A stretch of 64,000 nucleotides of DNA from CALKWS01 sp051020515 (GTDB lineage: Bacteria; Actinomycetota; Actinomycetes; Actinomycetales; Beutenbergiaceae), in contig NZ_CP194857.1 of the NCBI RefSeq assembly GCF_051020515.1, forward strand, positions 3,286,001-3,350,000, in the 5' to 3' direction. Of the stretch, positions 35,111 through 43,933 are shown piece by piece. The translations under genes were made by a program, and so were the position numbers. The first letter of the stretch is position 1, and each line of letters starts with the position of its first letter. Under the pieces are notes generated by a model. That model worked only from the letters and a program-made list of their open reading frames with translations, had not been told where the DNA came from and ran no database searches.

Positions 35111-35675
35111 GCGCCGCCGAGATCGTCCTGGTCGCCCTCGCGGTCGCGGCCCTGCTCGCCCTCCTGCTCTGGAGCGTGGCCCAGCGCCTGGATCGGCTGC
35201 ACCGCCGTGAGTTCCAGACCCGCGCCACCCTGGAGGCACAACTGGTGCACCGCGCCGATACCGCCGCGGAACTGGCTTCCAGCGGGCTGTTGGATCCGGC
35301 GAGTTCGGTGTGGTGGCCGACGCCGCGCTGGCCTCGATGGGGGCGGTGCGCCTGGTCGGGGAGGAGGAGGCCAGTGGGGCGGTCACCGCAGCCGAACGGG
35401 GGCTGATCGAGAGCGACCTGAGTCGTACGCTGCGGGCGGCCCTGGATACCGAGGGAGAGGGCGCCCGGCAAGTGCCACCCCAGCCGGGGGATGAGTCCGA
35501 CCTGGTCGGCAGGATGCGTCAGGTGCAGAACCGGGTGCAACTGGCGCGCCGGTTCCACAATGACGCGGTGGTGCAGATCCAGCAGATCCGACGGTTGGCG
35601 CTGGTCCGGATCTTCCGATTGCCCGGGCACGCACCGATGCCGGTCACCTTCGAGATGGATGACGCGCGTGTGTGA
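35107..35675 (+). CDS. membrane-anchored hypothetical protein after pimA, one indel
   Basis: About 190 residues. One N-terminal membrane anchor (EIVLVALAVAALLALLLWSVA), then a soluble helical domain with QNRVQLARRFHNDAVVQIQQIRRL near the C-terminus. ATG 35107 overlaps the pimA stop by four bases. One G is missing at about 35310 (tcggtgtggtggcc for SVVVADAAL). Homologues of unknown function often follow pimA in actinobacteria. LemA-like in shape, but I see no firm family motif. Confidence 0.65.
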
Positions 35676-35684
35676 GTTCTGCCT

Positions 35685-35689
35685 CTAAG
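35685..35689. repeat. left target-site duplication CTAAG
   Basis: CTAAG abuts the first base of the IS1380 left inverted repeat and matches CTAAG at 38776-38780. Confidence 0.7.
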
Positions 35690-35705
35690 CCTGGATCCAC
35701 CGATT
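35690..35705. repeat. IS1380 left terminal inverted repeat
   Basis: CCTGGATCCACCGATT. Its partner is the right end, which the IS110 element has cut in two. Family ends typically begin CCTGGAT. Confidence 0.75.
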
Positions 35706-35808
35706 GAGTTGGCGCAGGTGCGGCGCGTAAGAGCGAGAATGCCCTCCTGACCTGGGAAAATACGACTTGTTCAAGGTACGTATCCCACGCAAGAAGGGCA
35801 TCTCGTAG

Positions 35809-37208
35809 ATGCAACTGTCTCATAGGTCGCCGGTAGTTTCGGCGAGGTTCGATGATCCCAATCTCGTGTCGGCCGCTGGGTTGGTGCCGTTGATGGCCCT
35901 GGCCCGTAAAGCCGACCTGGGCGCCCTGGCGCAGGAGCGGTTGAGTATCGCTGGTGACAAGGGCGCCAACGCCGGGGCGAAGATGTCCTCGCTGGTGGCT
36001 GGGATGGCCGCCGGGGCGGACAGTATCGATGACATGGCCCTGTTACGGCATGGGGCGATGGGCAAGATCTTCACTCGCCCTTATGCGCCGTCGACGTTGG
36101 GCTCGTTCTTGCGGTCCTTCACCTTCGGACACGTACGCCAAGGCGATGCCATCGCCTCGCGGTTTCTGGGCAACTTGGCCCAGCACACCGACCTGCTCGG
36201 CGATGGCGCCGATACCGGACCGGTGATGGTCGATATCGATGACACCATTATCGAAGTCCATGGCTATGCCAAGCAGGGAGCGGGGTTCGGCTACTCCGGG
36301 GTGCGGGGGCTGAACGCACTGCTGGCCACCGTCTCGGGTGAGTCCTTCGCCCCGGTGATCGGCGCCCAGCGGCTACGCAAAGGCTCAACCGGCTCACCCC
36401 GCGGGGCCAAACGGCTGGCTACCGATACGTTGGCGCTGATCGGCCGCACCCATCTGGCCGGGCGGGCGGTGCTGGTGCGTGCTGATGCGGCGTTCTACTC
36501 CCGATCTTTGGTGGCCGCCTGCCAAAAGGCCGGAGCGCAGGTGTCGATCACGGTGCGGATGGACCCTGCGATCAAGCGCGCCATCGCCGCCATCGAGGAG
36601 TGGGAGACGATCAAGTACACCGAGGCGATCTTCGATGAAGCTACCGGCAAGTGGATCTCACGGGCCGAAGTTGCTGAGATCGACTACACCGCTTTCACTT
36701 CCAAGAAGAAGGCCCAGCACATCCCCGGGCGCTTGTGGTGCGCCGCATCTCAGAATTGAACCCGAAGAAGAACACCGGGCAGGGCACGTTGTTCGATACC
36801 TGGCGCTTCCACGCCTTCTTCTTCACCACCAGCAGCACCGACCAGCGCGATACCGTCGTTGCTGATCAGGTCCACCGGGCCCACGCGATCATCGAAAACG
36901 TCCACGCCGATCTGAAGGCCGGGCCGCTGGCGCACCTGCCCTCAGGGGTGTTCAACGCCAACGCCGCCTGGCTGGTCTGCGCGGTGATGGCCTTCAACCT
37001 CACCCGCGCCGCCGCCACGACCACCAAGAACAGCGACCTGGCCCGGGCCCACACCGCCACGATCCGGCGCAAGTTGATCAACATCCCCGCCCGGGTGGCT
37101 TCCTCAGCCCGGCGCCTGCGGCTACATCTGCCAACGAACTGGCCCTGGCACCAGGCCTGGACGAACCTTTACGACCACGTCCTGCCGGCCCGAGCACCAT
37201 CCACCTGA
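35809..37208 (+). CDS. IS1380 family transposase, one indel
   Basis: About 466 residues of DDE transposase. The acidic residues are visible in VMVDIDDTIIEVHG, VLVRADAAFYS and HAIIENVHADLKAGPLAHLPSG. Also typical are GYSGVRGLNALLATV and LFDTWRFHAFFFTT. ATG 35809. The frame breaks at about 36735 (cgcttgtggtgcgc, where cgcttggtggtgcgc would restore RLVVRRISELNP). The missing G is the same kind of error as in neighbouring housekeeping genes, so true inactivation is not proven. Confidence 0.88.
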
Positions 37209-37355
37209 GCGCCAACTCCTGCACCGACGACCAAGGAATTCCAAGTGGAAAAGCCGGAAAGACCGGCGGCTTCCCCCTGCCCTTGCAGCGTTTCGAGCAC
37301 CTCAACCCGCATCAACTCGCCTTATCGGCCCATCGGTGGAATCTCAATGAAGTTG

Positions 37356-38556
37356 TCAAGCGGTTCGTAGCGGTGGATTCGACGTGAAGACGCGGTTGTC
37401 GCGCAGTAGCGCCCAGAGCACGTCGACCCGGCGACGGGCCAGGCAGATGAGTGCCTGGACGTGCTTGTCGCCCTCGCTGCGTTTCTTCAGGTAGTAGTCC
37501 CGGTTGGGTCCTTCTCGCATCATCGCTGCGTTGGCGGAGAGGTAGAACACGCGCCGCAGCTTGCGGGAGTAGCGCATCGGGCGGTGCATGTTCTGAGTCC
37601 GCCGACCCGAGTCCCGTGGCACCGGGACCAGCCCAGCGGCTGAAGCGAGACGGCCAGCGTTGGCATAGCCGTTGAGATCGCCCGCTGCAGCGATGAGTTC
37701 GGCGCCCAGGATCGGCCCCATGCCGGGCAACGACTCCAATGATCTCGGCCTGGGGATGGGCTCGGAACGTATCGGTGACCCGGGCATCAAGGTCCTTGAG
37801 CCGCTCATCGAGCGCCAGCAACTGGGTGGCCAGGTCGGCCACGACTGTCGCGGCCACGTCTTGGCCGGGGACCACCGTGTGCTGGGTAGTTGCGGCGGCG
37901 ACGGCATCGGCAGCGATCTGCGCAGCGCTGCGGACCTTGCGCTTGCCCAGCCAGGCCTGCAGCCGTGACTTACCCATCTTCCGGATCGCCGCAGGAGTCT
38001 GGTAGCGGGTCAACAAGGTCAGCGCACCACGGCTGTGGGCATAGTCGAAAGCCCGCTCCAGCGCAGGGAAGTAGCCACTGAGCACGTCACGGAGCCGGTT
38101 GACCATGCGGACTCGGTCAGCAACCAGATCGGTGCGGTGAGTGACCAGCAGCCGCAACTGGGCCACCAACGTCGCCGACACCTCCACCTCGCTCAGATCA
38201 CCACGTTGGCGCACAGACTCAGCGATCACGTAGGCGTCGCGGGCATCGGTCTTCGCCTCACCGCGGTAGGTCTCAGACATCCTGTTCACGATCCGGCCCG
38301 GCACATACTTCACCGTCTGGTCATGGGCGGCCAGCAATGCCAGCAACAGGCCCGACATCGTTCCGGTGACGTCCACAGCCCACGTCACATGAGCAGCACG
38401 AGAGCGGACCTCGTTGATCACCTCACAGATCGTGGTCTCGTCGTTGATCACCTTGCTCGACCACAACATCTCACCGGACTCATCGTTCAGAGACACCCAG
38501 TGATGCCCCTTGCCGACATCGACTCCAGCCCAGCCCTGAGAAACTGACTCTTCCAT
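37356..38556 (-). CDS. IS110 family DEDD recombinase, one indel
   Basis: About 400 residues from ATG 38556 (MEESVSQGWAGVDVGKGHHW). The RuvC-like N-terminal domain has Asp in AGVDVGKGHHW, DVTGTMSG and EAKTDARDAYVIAE. A coiled middle part is followed by the C-terminal Tnp domain with SLPGMGPILGAELIAAAGD, ASAAGLVPVPRDSGRR (catalytic Ser region) and LRRVFYLSANAAMM. One extra G at about 37737 (attggagtcgttg) breaks the frame between the two domains, where EIIESLPGMGP is expected. It could inactivate the element or be another sequence error. The stop lies only a few bases from the right end. Confidence 0.88.
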
Positions 38557-38604
38557 CCTTACCAACCCCTCCTTCGCCGACTCAACTTCATCATCGGCCC
38601 GAAG

Positions 38605-38755
38605 GGGGCTCCTCGCTGGCAGATCCGTAAACAGCGACCGAAACGCGCATCTCAATCAGCAGCCAAGGCACCCCGGAGGAGCCGGGCGGCCCATTCCACC
38701 GGAGCCACCCCAAAGGCGATCAAGGCTCAGCCACACCCGACCCTCCCGGGCCACC
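38605..38755 (-). ncRNA. predicted IS110 bridge RNA
   Basis: Read on the minus strand, 5' to 3': a stem GGCCC-GGGA-GGGTC with a GNRA-type tetraloop (38752-38739). A first loop follows with guide CTGAGCCTTGAT (38730-38719) and guide CGGTGGAAT (38701-38693). A second loop has guide TGATTGAGAT (38658-38649) and guide TTACGGATC (38630-38622). Each loop is closed by an outer stem (CGGG..GGC/GCC..CCCG; CCT-TGGC/GCCA..AGG) and has a small hairpin between its guides (GCC/GGC; GCG/CGC). The first pair matches the two sides of the insertion target, the second pair the element's right and left ends. IS110 elements are known to encode such RNAs upstream of the recombinase; boundaries here are estimated. 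Confidence 0.75.
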
Positions 38756-38775
38756 CAACAACTTACGGATCGAGG

Positions 38776-38780
38776 CTAAG
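38776..38780. repeat. right target-site duplication CTAAG
   Basis: Matches CTAAG at 35685-35689; together they mark the insertion of the outer IS1380 element. It continues as TAAGGT, a possible -10 box for prsW. Confidence 0.7.
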
Positions 38781-38789
38781 GTATTCCCC

Positions 38790-40240
38790 ATGTCGGAGAA
38801 CCTGCCGCCCCGGCAGAACGGCTTGGGGGCGCGGAATGATGCGCCGAGCATGCATGAGGCACGCCCGGGGGCCGCGCATCAGCACGGGGATCAGCCCGCC
38901 GGGGCGCCCTACCCACCACCGGCCCCCGCGCCCGGGCCCACCGGCCAGCAGTACCCGCCGCCGCCGGTCCAGCAGACTCCCCAGCCACAACAACAGGGCG
39001 GGGTACGGTCGGCCGCTACCGGGCACACCTATCCCCGAGCGGTACGCCCCGGTGGGTTCGCCCCATCTCCGGCCCAGTACGGCAGCATGGCCGCCGGCCA
39101 CGCACCGCCGCAGAACACCACCGGGGAACTGGAGCAGGTGTGGTGGTCCGGGCAGCCGGAGAGCAACCGGTGGGTCTTCAACTGGGTGGCCTACGCCGCC
39201 GGTGGGTTGATGATGCTGATCCTGATCGGGATCATCATGTACAACACCGGCACCTCGGCCACCCTGGCCGGCTTCCTGCTGGCGTTGGTTCCCCTGACGA
39301 TCGTGCTCGCCGCCGTGTGGTGTGGCTGGACCGTTGGGAACCAGAGCCCAAGTCGCTGCTGCTGGTGGCCCTGTTGTGGGGTGCGGGCGTATCCACGCTG
39401 ACCTCTTACTGGCTGAACACCGCAGTGGTCATCCGGATCTTCGAGGCTACCGGCGATCCGGAGCAGGCCACCCTCATGGGTGCGGTGGTCGTTGCCCCGG
39501 TGGTCGAGGAGATCACCAAGGGCCTGGGCATCCTGCTGATCTTCCTGCTCCGCCGCGAACACTTCGACGGCCCAGTGGACGGTGTGGTCTACGCTGCGAC
39601 CGTCGGTGCCGGCTTCGCCTTCACCGAGAACATCCTGTACTTCGCCCAGAGCGAGGACGTGGTCTGGCTCGTGTTCGTGATGCGGGGCCTGGCTTCGCCG
39701 TTCGCGCACGCGCTGTTCTCCGCGTGCGTGGGTATCGCCCTGGGACTGGCGGCCCGCCGGTCCACCGCGGTTGCGGTCGGGCTCGCCTTCCCCGCCGGTC
39801 TGGTGGCCGCGATGGGCCTGCATGCACTGTGGAACGGCAGCGCCAGCCTGGGCAACACCTTCCTGCTGTTGTACTTCGTGGTGCAGGTGCCGCTGTTCAT
39901 CGCGACCATCGTGCTCATGGTGTGGCTGCGACGGCAGGAATCGGATGTGGTCCGGGCCCGGTTGTCCGAGTACGCCCACGCCGGTTGGTTCGCCTGGCAC
40001 GAGGTGGACATGCTCGCCTCGCTGCGCACCCGCAGCCAGGCCCGGCAGTGGGCAGGGACCTTCGGTGAGTCGGCCAAGCAGGCGATGAAGGCCTTCCAAC
40101 GCGACGCCACCCAACTGGCCTATCTGCGTCAGCACGTGCTCACCGGGCGCGGAATGAAGCGAGCCCACCGCAGCGAGCACGAGATCCTCAACCAACTCCA
40201 GCAGGACCGGCACACGTTCGTCTCCCGCGCCCAACGCTGA
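38790..40240 (+). CDS. PrsW family intramembrane protease, one indel
   Basis: About 483 residues. A long Pro/Gln/Gly-rich N-terminal cytoplasmic region (residues 1-115) precedes seven or more membrane helices. PrsW motifs are VWLDRWEPEPKS, the catalytic EE in APVVEEITKGL, FAFTENILYF and the later His in SPFAHALFSAC and GLHALWNG. The tail is hydrophilic and helical. The frame breaks at about 39319 (gccgtgtggtgtggctgg), one base short or two long before VWLDRWEPE. PrsW cleaves anti-sigma factors in Bacillus; the substrate here is unknown. The nested IS elements end ten bases upstream of the ATG and have replaced the original upstream promoter region. Confidence 0.85.
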
Positions 40241-40261
40241 TCGGTCCGCCACCGCTGATCG

Positions 40262-40289
40262 GCCCCGCCCGGCGAGCCCCGGGCGGGGC
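40262..40289 (+). terminator. hairpin terminator after prsW
   Basis: An 11-bp stem GCCCCGCCCGG / CCGGGCGGGGC with a 6-nt loop, 22 bases after the prsW stop and ahead of the pdxS promoter region. No T tract. Confidence 0.65.
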
Positions 40290-40300
40290 GCAGTAGAGTA

Positions 40301-40316
40301 GTAGGTGGTCACCTAC
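40301..40316 (+). promoter_or_regulatory. palindrome upstream of pdxS
   Basis: GTAGGTG-GT-CACCTAC, perfect 7-bp arms with a 2-bp spacer, 35 bases upstream of the pdxS start. A likely dimeric operator for the PLP-synthesis operon, or part of its promoter. Regulator not identified. Confidence 0.45.
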
Positions 40317-40350
40317 CCCCCCACATCAACTCACGCGGAGGTTCACACCC

Positions 40351-41253
40351 GTGGCAGACGTCCCTGTTTCCCCCACCACCGGCACCGCGCGCGTCAAGCG
40401 CGGCATGGCGGACATGCTCAAGGGGGGTGTGATCATGGACGTGGTCACCCCCGAGCAGGCCAAGATCGCTGAGGACGCCGGTGCGGTGGCGGTGATGGCA
40501 CTGGAACGGGTACCCGCCGACATCCGGGCTCAGGGCGGCGTCTCCCGGATGAGCGACCCGGACATGATCGACGGGATCATCGAGGCGGTCTCCATCCCGG
40601 TGATGGCCAAGGCCCGGATCGGTCACTTCGTCGAGGCGCAGGTGCTGCAGGCCCTCGGCGTGGACTACATCGACGAGTCCGAGGTGCTCAGCCCGGCCGA
40701 CTACACCCACCACATCGACAAGTTCAACTTCACCGTGCCGTTCGTGTGCGGGGCCACCAACCTGGGTGAGGCACTACGGCGCATCAACGAGGGCGCGGCG
40801 ATGATCCGTTCCAAGGGGGAGGCCGGCACCGGGGACGTGTCCAACGCCGTGCAGCACATGCGCACCATCCGCACCGAGGTTGCCCGCCTGGCCTCCCTGC
40901 CGGCCGATGAACTATACGTGGCCGCCAAGGAGCTCCAGGCGCCCTACCCCCTGGTCCGCGACGTCGCCGAGGCCGGTCGGTTGCCGGTGGTGCTGTTCAC
41001 CGCCGGGGGTATCGCAACCCCGGCCGACGCGGCCCTGATGATGCAACTCGGGGCCGAGGGCGTCTTCGTGGGCTCGGGAATCTTCAAGTCCGGTAATCCC
41101 GCCGAGCGCGCAGGGGCGATCGTCAAGGCCACCGCCGCCTACGACGACCCCGACGAGTTGGCGAAGGTCTCCCGCGGGCTGGGGGAGGCCATGGTCGGGC
41201 TCAACGTCGACGACATCCCGGCCCCGCACCGGCTGGCCGAACGCGGCTGGTGA
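40351..41253 (+). CDS. pdxS: pyridoxal 5'-phosphate synthase subunit PdxS
   Basis: Synthase subunit of the ribose-5-phosphate-dependent PLP pathway; forms a dodecamer with PdxT. 300 residues, intact. [19 protein letters not shown] is followed by the catalytic Lys in [16 protein letters not shown]. Further motifs are [13 protein letters not shown], the second Lys in [11 protein letters not shown], and [22 protein letters not shown] 40351, with GGAGG a little far upstream (11 bases). Confidence 0.97.
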   Translation: MADVPVSPTTGTARVKRGMADMLKGGVIMDVVTPEQAKIAEDAGAVAVMALERVPADIRAQGGVSRMSDPDMIDGIIEAVSIPVMAKARIGHFVEAQVLQALGVDYIDESEVLSPADYTHHIDKFNFTVPFVCGATNLGEALRRINEGAAMIRSKGEAGTGDVSNAVQHMRTIRTEVARLASLPADELYVAAKELQAPYPLVRDVAEAGRLPVVLFTAGGIATPADAALMMQLGAEGVFVGSGIFKSGNPAERAGAIVKATAAYDDPDELAKVSRGLGEAMVGLNVDDIPAPHRLAERGW

Positions 41254-41822
41254 GGCCCCGGGCAACCAACCTCGGCCCCGGCTGGAGCCTGGGCGAGGAC
41301 GGGCTGTTCCGGCGCCGGGCCGCGCGGGGTGCTGCTGGTTGATGAGCACGACCGGTTACTGCTGGTGCGCGGCCATGACGTGGACCAGCCCGAGCGCACC
41401 TGGTGGTTCACCGTCGGCGGCGGCATCGACCCGGGGGAGAGCGCGCGGGAGGCGGCGGTGCGCGAGGTCAGGGAGGAATCCGGACTGGCCGTGAGCGCAG
41501 CGGACCTGGTGGGCCCGGTCCTGACCCGCTCGGCGATCTTCGACTTCCAACGAGAGCACGTGCGTCAGGACGAGGAGTTCTTCCTGGCCCGGATCGAGCG
41601 GGCCGGCGCCGTCCGCACGGACGGCTGGACCGCCGTCGAGCGGAGTTTCATGGACGAGGCGCGTTGGTGGGGTCTGGCCGAACTGGCTCGGGTGCAGGTG
41701 GAGGTGTTTCCGGAGAACCTCGCCGAGTTGACCGCGCAACTGTTGGGCGGGTGGGACGGCCGGGTGCGTCACCTCGGCCTGGCCACCGGGACCGACGACG
41801 CCGCCACCACGCCCCGCCGTGA
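41250..41822 (+). CDS. NUDIX hydrolase between pdxS and pdxT, two compensating indels
   Basis: About 190 residues. The NUDIX box reads [27 protein letters not shown] 41250 overlaps the pdxS stop and gives [26 protein letters not shown]. Then one extra G at 41326-41329 (cgcggggtgctg) moves the reading to [18 protein letters not shown] missing base near 41813 (cgccccgccgtga) would bring it back to a stop at 41822, overlapping the pdxT GTG by four bases. The two errors cancel, and the resulting junctions are exactly those of a tight operon. Substrate unknown; a housecleaning nucleotide hydrolase is likely. Confidence 0.78.
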
Positions 41823-42437
41823 GCACGCCACGGGTGGGGGTGCTCGCCGTCCAGGGGGACGTGCCCGAGCACCTGCGTGCCCTGGAGGCGGTGGGCGCAC
41901 GTGCGGGCACGGTGCGCCACCGCGCCGACCTGGGGACCATCGACGCGCTGGTGCTGCCGGGCGGGGAATCCACCGCGATCGCCACGCTCCTGGTGCACCG
42001 GCAGATGATGCAGCCGATCCGCGAGGCGATCGCCGCCGGGATGCCGGTGTACGGGTCCTGCGCCGGCATGATCCTGCTGGCCGATGAGGTCCTGGACGGG
42101 GTTGCCGGCCAGCACGGTATCGGTGGCCTGGACATCACGGTGCGCCGCAATGCCTTCGGCTCGCAGGTGCACTCCTTCGAGACCGAGCTGCTCGCGCCGG
42201 AGGTCCTCGGAGGGCACAGCGACGAACCGCTGCGGGCGGTGTTCATCCGCGCGCCCTGGGTCGAGCGTGCCGGTCCGGAGGTGCAGGTGCTTGCCCGTGT
42301 GGGTGCCGGCCCTGCTGGGTAGAATCGTGGCCGTCCGCCAGGGTGTGTTGATGGCGACGGCATTCCATCCGGAGATCGGATCGGACCTTCGCATCCACCG
42401 CGCATTCGTCGACATGGTCGCCACGCACCTGGGTTGA
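41819..42437 (+). CDS. pdxT: pyridoxal 5'-phosphate synthase glutaminase PdxT, one indel
   Basis: Class I glutaminase that supplies ammonia to PdxS. About 205 residues. [22 protein letters not shown]; nucleophile Cys in [12 protein letters not shown]; His/Glu in [14 protein letters not shown] 41819. An extra G at about 42319 (gctgggtagaatc) creates a false TAG after GAGPAG; removing it gives [22 protein letters not shown]. Part of pdxS-NUDIX-pdxT-yebC. Confidence 0.93.
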
Positions 42438-42454
42438 GCGCAGGAGAGGAAGAT

Positions 42455-43210
42455 ATGGCCGGTCACTCGAAATGGGCCACCACCAAGCACAAGAAGGCAG
42501 CCAACGACGCCAAGCGTGGCAAGTTGTTCGCCAAGCTGGTCAAGAACATCGAGGTGGCTGCTCGCACCGGGGGTGGTGACCCGGCCGCGAACCCCACCCT
42601 GTACGACGCGATCCAGAAGGCCAAGAAGACCTCGGTCCCCAACGACAACATCGACCGGGCGGTCAAGCGAGGGTCCGGCCTGGAGGCCGGCGCCGCCGAC
42701 TACGAGACCATCATGTACGAGGGGTACGCGCCCGGTGGTGTCGCGGTACTGGTGGAGTGCCTGACCGATAACCGCAATCGTGCGGCCTCCGATGTGCGGG
42801 TCGCCTTCACCCGCAACGGCGGCTCCCTCGCCGACCCCGGCAGCGTGTCCTATCTGTTCAACCGCAAAGGTGTGGTGATCGTTCCCAAGGCGGACGGCCT
42901 GACCGAGGACGACGTGCTGCTGGCGGTCCTGGAGGCCGGCGCCGAGGAGGTCAACGATCTGGGAGAGGCCTTCGAGGTGCTCAGCGAGGCCACCGACTTC
43001 GTGTCGGTGCGCTCCGCGCTGCAGGAGGCCGGGATCGACTACGACTCGGCCGAGGCGTCCTTCGTGCCGACCACCCAGATCGAGGTCGACGCCGACGGCG
43101 CCAAGAAGGTGCTCAGCCTGATCGAGGCGCTGGATGACTCCGACGACGTGCAGAACGTCTACGCCAACTTCGACGCCTCCGATGAGGTGCTCGCCGCCGT
43201 CGAACTCTGA
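42455..43210 (+). CDS. yebC: YebC/PmpR family transcriptional/translation regulator
   Basis: 251 residues, intact: [22 protein letters not shown] at the start, [38 protein letters not shown], and [16 protein letters not shown] 42455 has GAGAGGAAG just upstream. The family was described as DNA-binding regulators and more recently as factors that help ribosomes at proline stretches. Located before ruvC, as in most actinobacteria. Confidence 0.95.
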   Translation: MAGHSKWATTKHKKAANDAKRGKLFAKLVKNIEVAARTGGGDPAANPTLYDAIQKAKKTSVPNDNIDRAVKRGSGLEAGAADYETIMYEGYAPGGVAVLVECLTDNRNRAASDVRVAFTRNGGSLADPGSVSYLFNRKGVVIVPKADGLTEDDVLLAVLEAGAEEVNDLGEAFEVLSEATDFVSVRSALQEAGIDYDSAEASFVPTTQIEVDADGAKKVLSLIEALDDSDDVQNVYANFDASDEVLAAVEL

Positions 43211-43276
43211 GACCGCGGCGGGAATGCACCCGTGTCGCTGCGGCCCGGTGTGGGCGCGCGGTGACACAGTGCAGAC

Positions 43277-43900
43277 ATGACCTATCGCATCCTGGGCGTG
43301 GATCCGGGCCTGACCCGGTGCGGGATCGGGGTGATCAGCGTGGGCCCGGGCCGCAGCGTGCAACTGGTCGAGGTCGAGGTGCTACGCACCGACGCCGCCG
43401 ACCCGCTGGCCCACCGTCTGACCGCGCTGGACCGGGCGCTGACCCAGTGGCTGACCCGGCTACGGCCGGACGCGGTGGCGGTGGAGCAGGTCTTCGCCCA
43501 GCACAACGTGCGCACGGTTACCGGGACCGCGCAGGTGGCCGGTCTGGCGATGGTGGCCGCCACCCGCGCCGACATTCCCGTGGCCACGCACACGCCCAGT
43601 GAGATCAAGGCCGCGGTCACCGGCAGCGGACGAGCCGGCAAGGACCAGGTCCAGGAGATGGTTCGGCGGATCCTGCGCCTGGCCGACAAACCCCGCCCGG
43701 CCGACGCCGCCGATGCCCTGGCACTGGCGATCACCCATGCATGGCGAGCGGGCGCCGCCGGGCCGCGGCCCGCTGTCACGATGACCCCGGCCCAACGTTC
43801 CTGGACCGAGGCCGCCGCACGCAGCCGTCGCACACCGGCCGCACCGCGCACCGGCGCCGGTGCGGCGGGTCGGCTACCCGCCGGCGGTGCGATCGGTTAG
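43277..43900 (+). CDS. ruvC: crossover junction endodeoxyribonuclease RuvC
   Basis: Resolves Holliday junctions. 207 residues, longer than E. coli by a Ser/Arg/Ala-rich C-terminal tail of about 40 residues. Catalytic acids: Asp in [11 protein letters not shown], Glu in [11 protein letters not shown], and the Asp pair in [18 protein letters not shown] 43277, followed by ruvA after 33 bp. Confidence 0.95.
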   Translation: MTYRILGVDPGLTRCGIGVISVGPGRSVQLVEVEVLRTDAADPLAHRLTALDRALTQWLTRLRPDAVAVEQVFAQHNVRTVTGTAQVAGLAMVAATRADIPVATHTPSEIKAAVTGSGRAGKDQVQEMVRRILRLADKPRPADAADALALAITHAWRAGAAGPRPAVTMTPAQRSWTEAAARSRRTPAAPRTGAGAAGRLPAGGAIG

Positions 43901-43933
43901 CCTCGTACGCATGTTCGTCGCTGGAAGTTCCTC

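Larger units (their letters stand above)
37341..38771 (-). mobile_element. IS110-family insertion sequence with bridge-RNA leader
   Basis: About 1.43 kb between two copies of the core ATC (37341-37343 and 38769-38771; GAT on the element's own strand). The recombinase gene reads on the minus strand, so the left end (LE) is at 38771 and the right end (RE) at 37341. Subterminal inverted repeats AAGTTGT (37350-37356) and ACAACTT (38758-38764) sit about seven to nine bases inside the ends. There is no target duplication, as usual for IS110. The 215-bp leader between LE and the recombinase start has the features of a bridge RNA. It is inserted in the right terminal repeat of the IS1380 element. Confidence 0.8.
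35690..38775. mobile_element. IS1380-family insertion sequence interrupted by an IS110-family element
   Basis: The left end CCTGGATCCACCGATT begins at 35690. The right end is split. Its inner part, ATCGGTGGAATC (37332-37343), lies left of the IS110 element and its outer part, ATCGAGG (38769-38775), lies right of it. Rejoining them gives, in reverse complement, CCTCGATTCCACCGAT, which matches the left end at 15 of 16 positions allowing one gap. Both flanks are CTAAG (35685-35689 and 38776-38780), a 5-bp target duplication. Without the inserted element it is about 1.66 kb, the normal size for this family. It landed just ahead of the prsW start. Confidence 0.8.

Noticed and set aside
37341..38656. 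8-bp direct repeat ATCTCAAT (37341-37348 and 38649-38656) as the borders of the IS110 element
   Set aside because: Using these borders leaves an IS1380 right end that does not match its left end. The repeat is better explained as the donor guide of the bridge RNA copying the element's right end.
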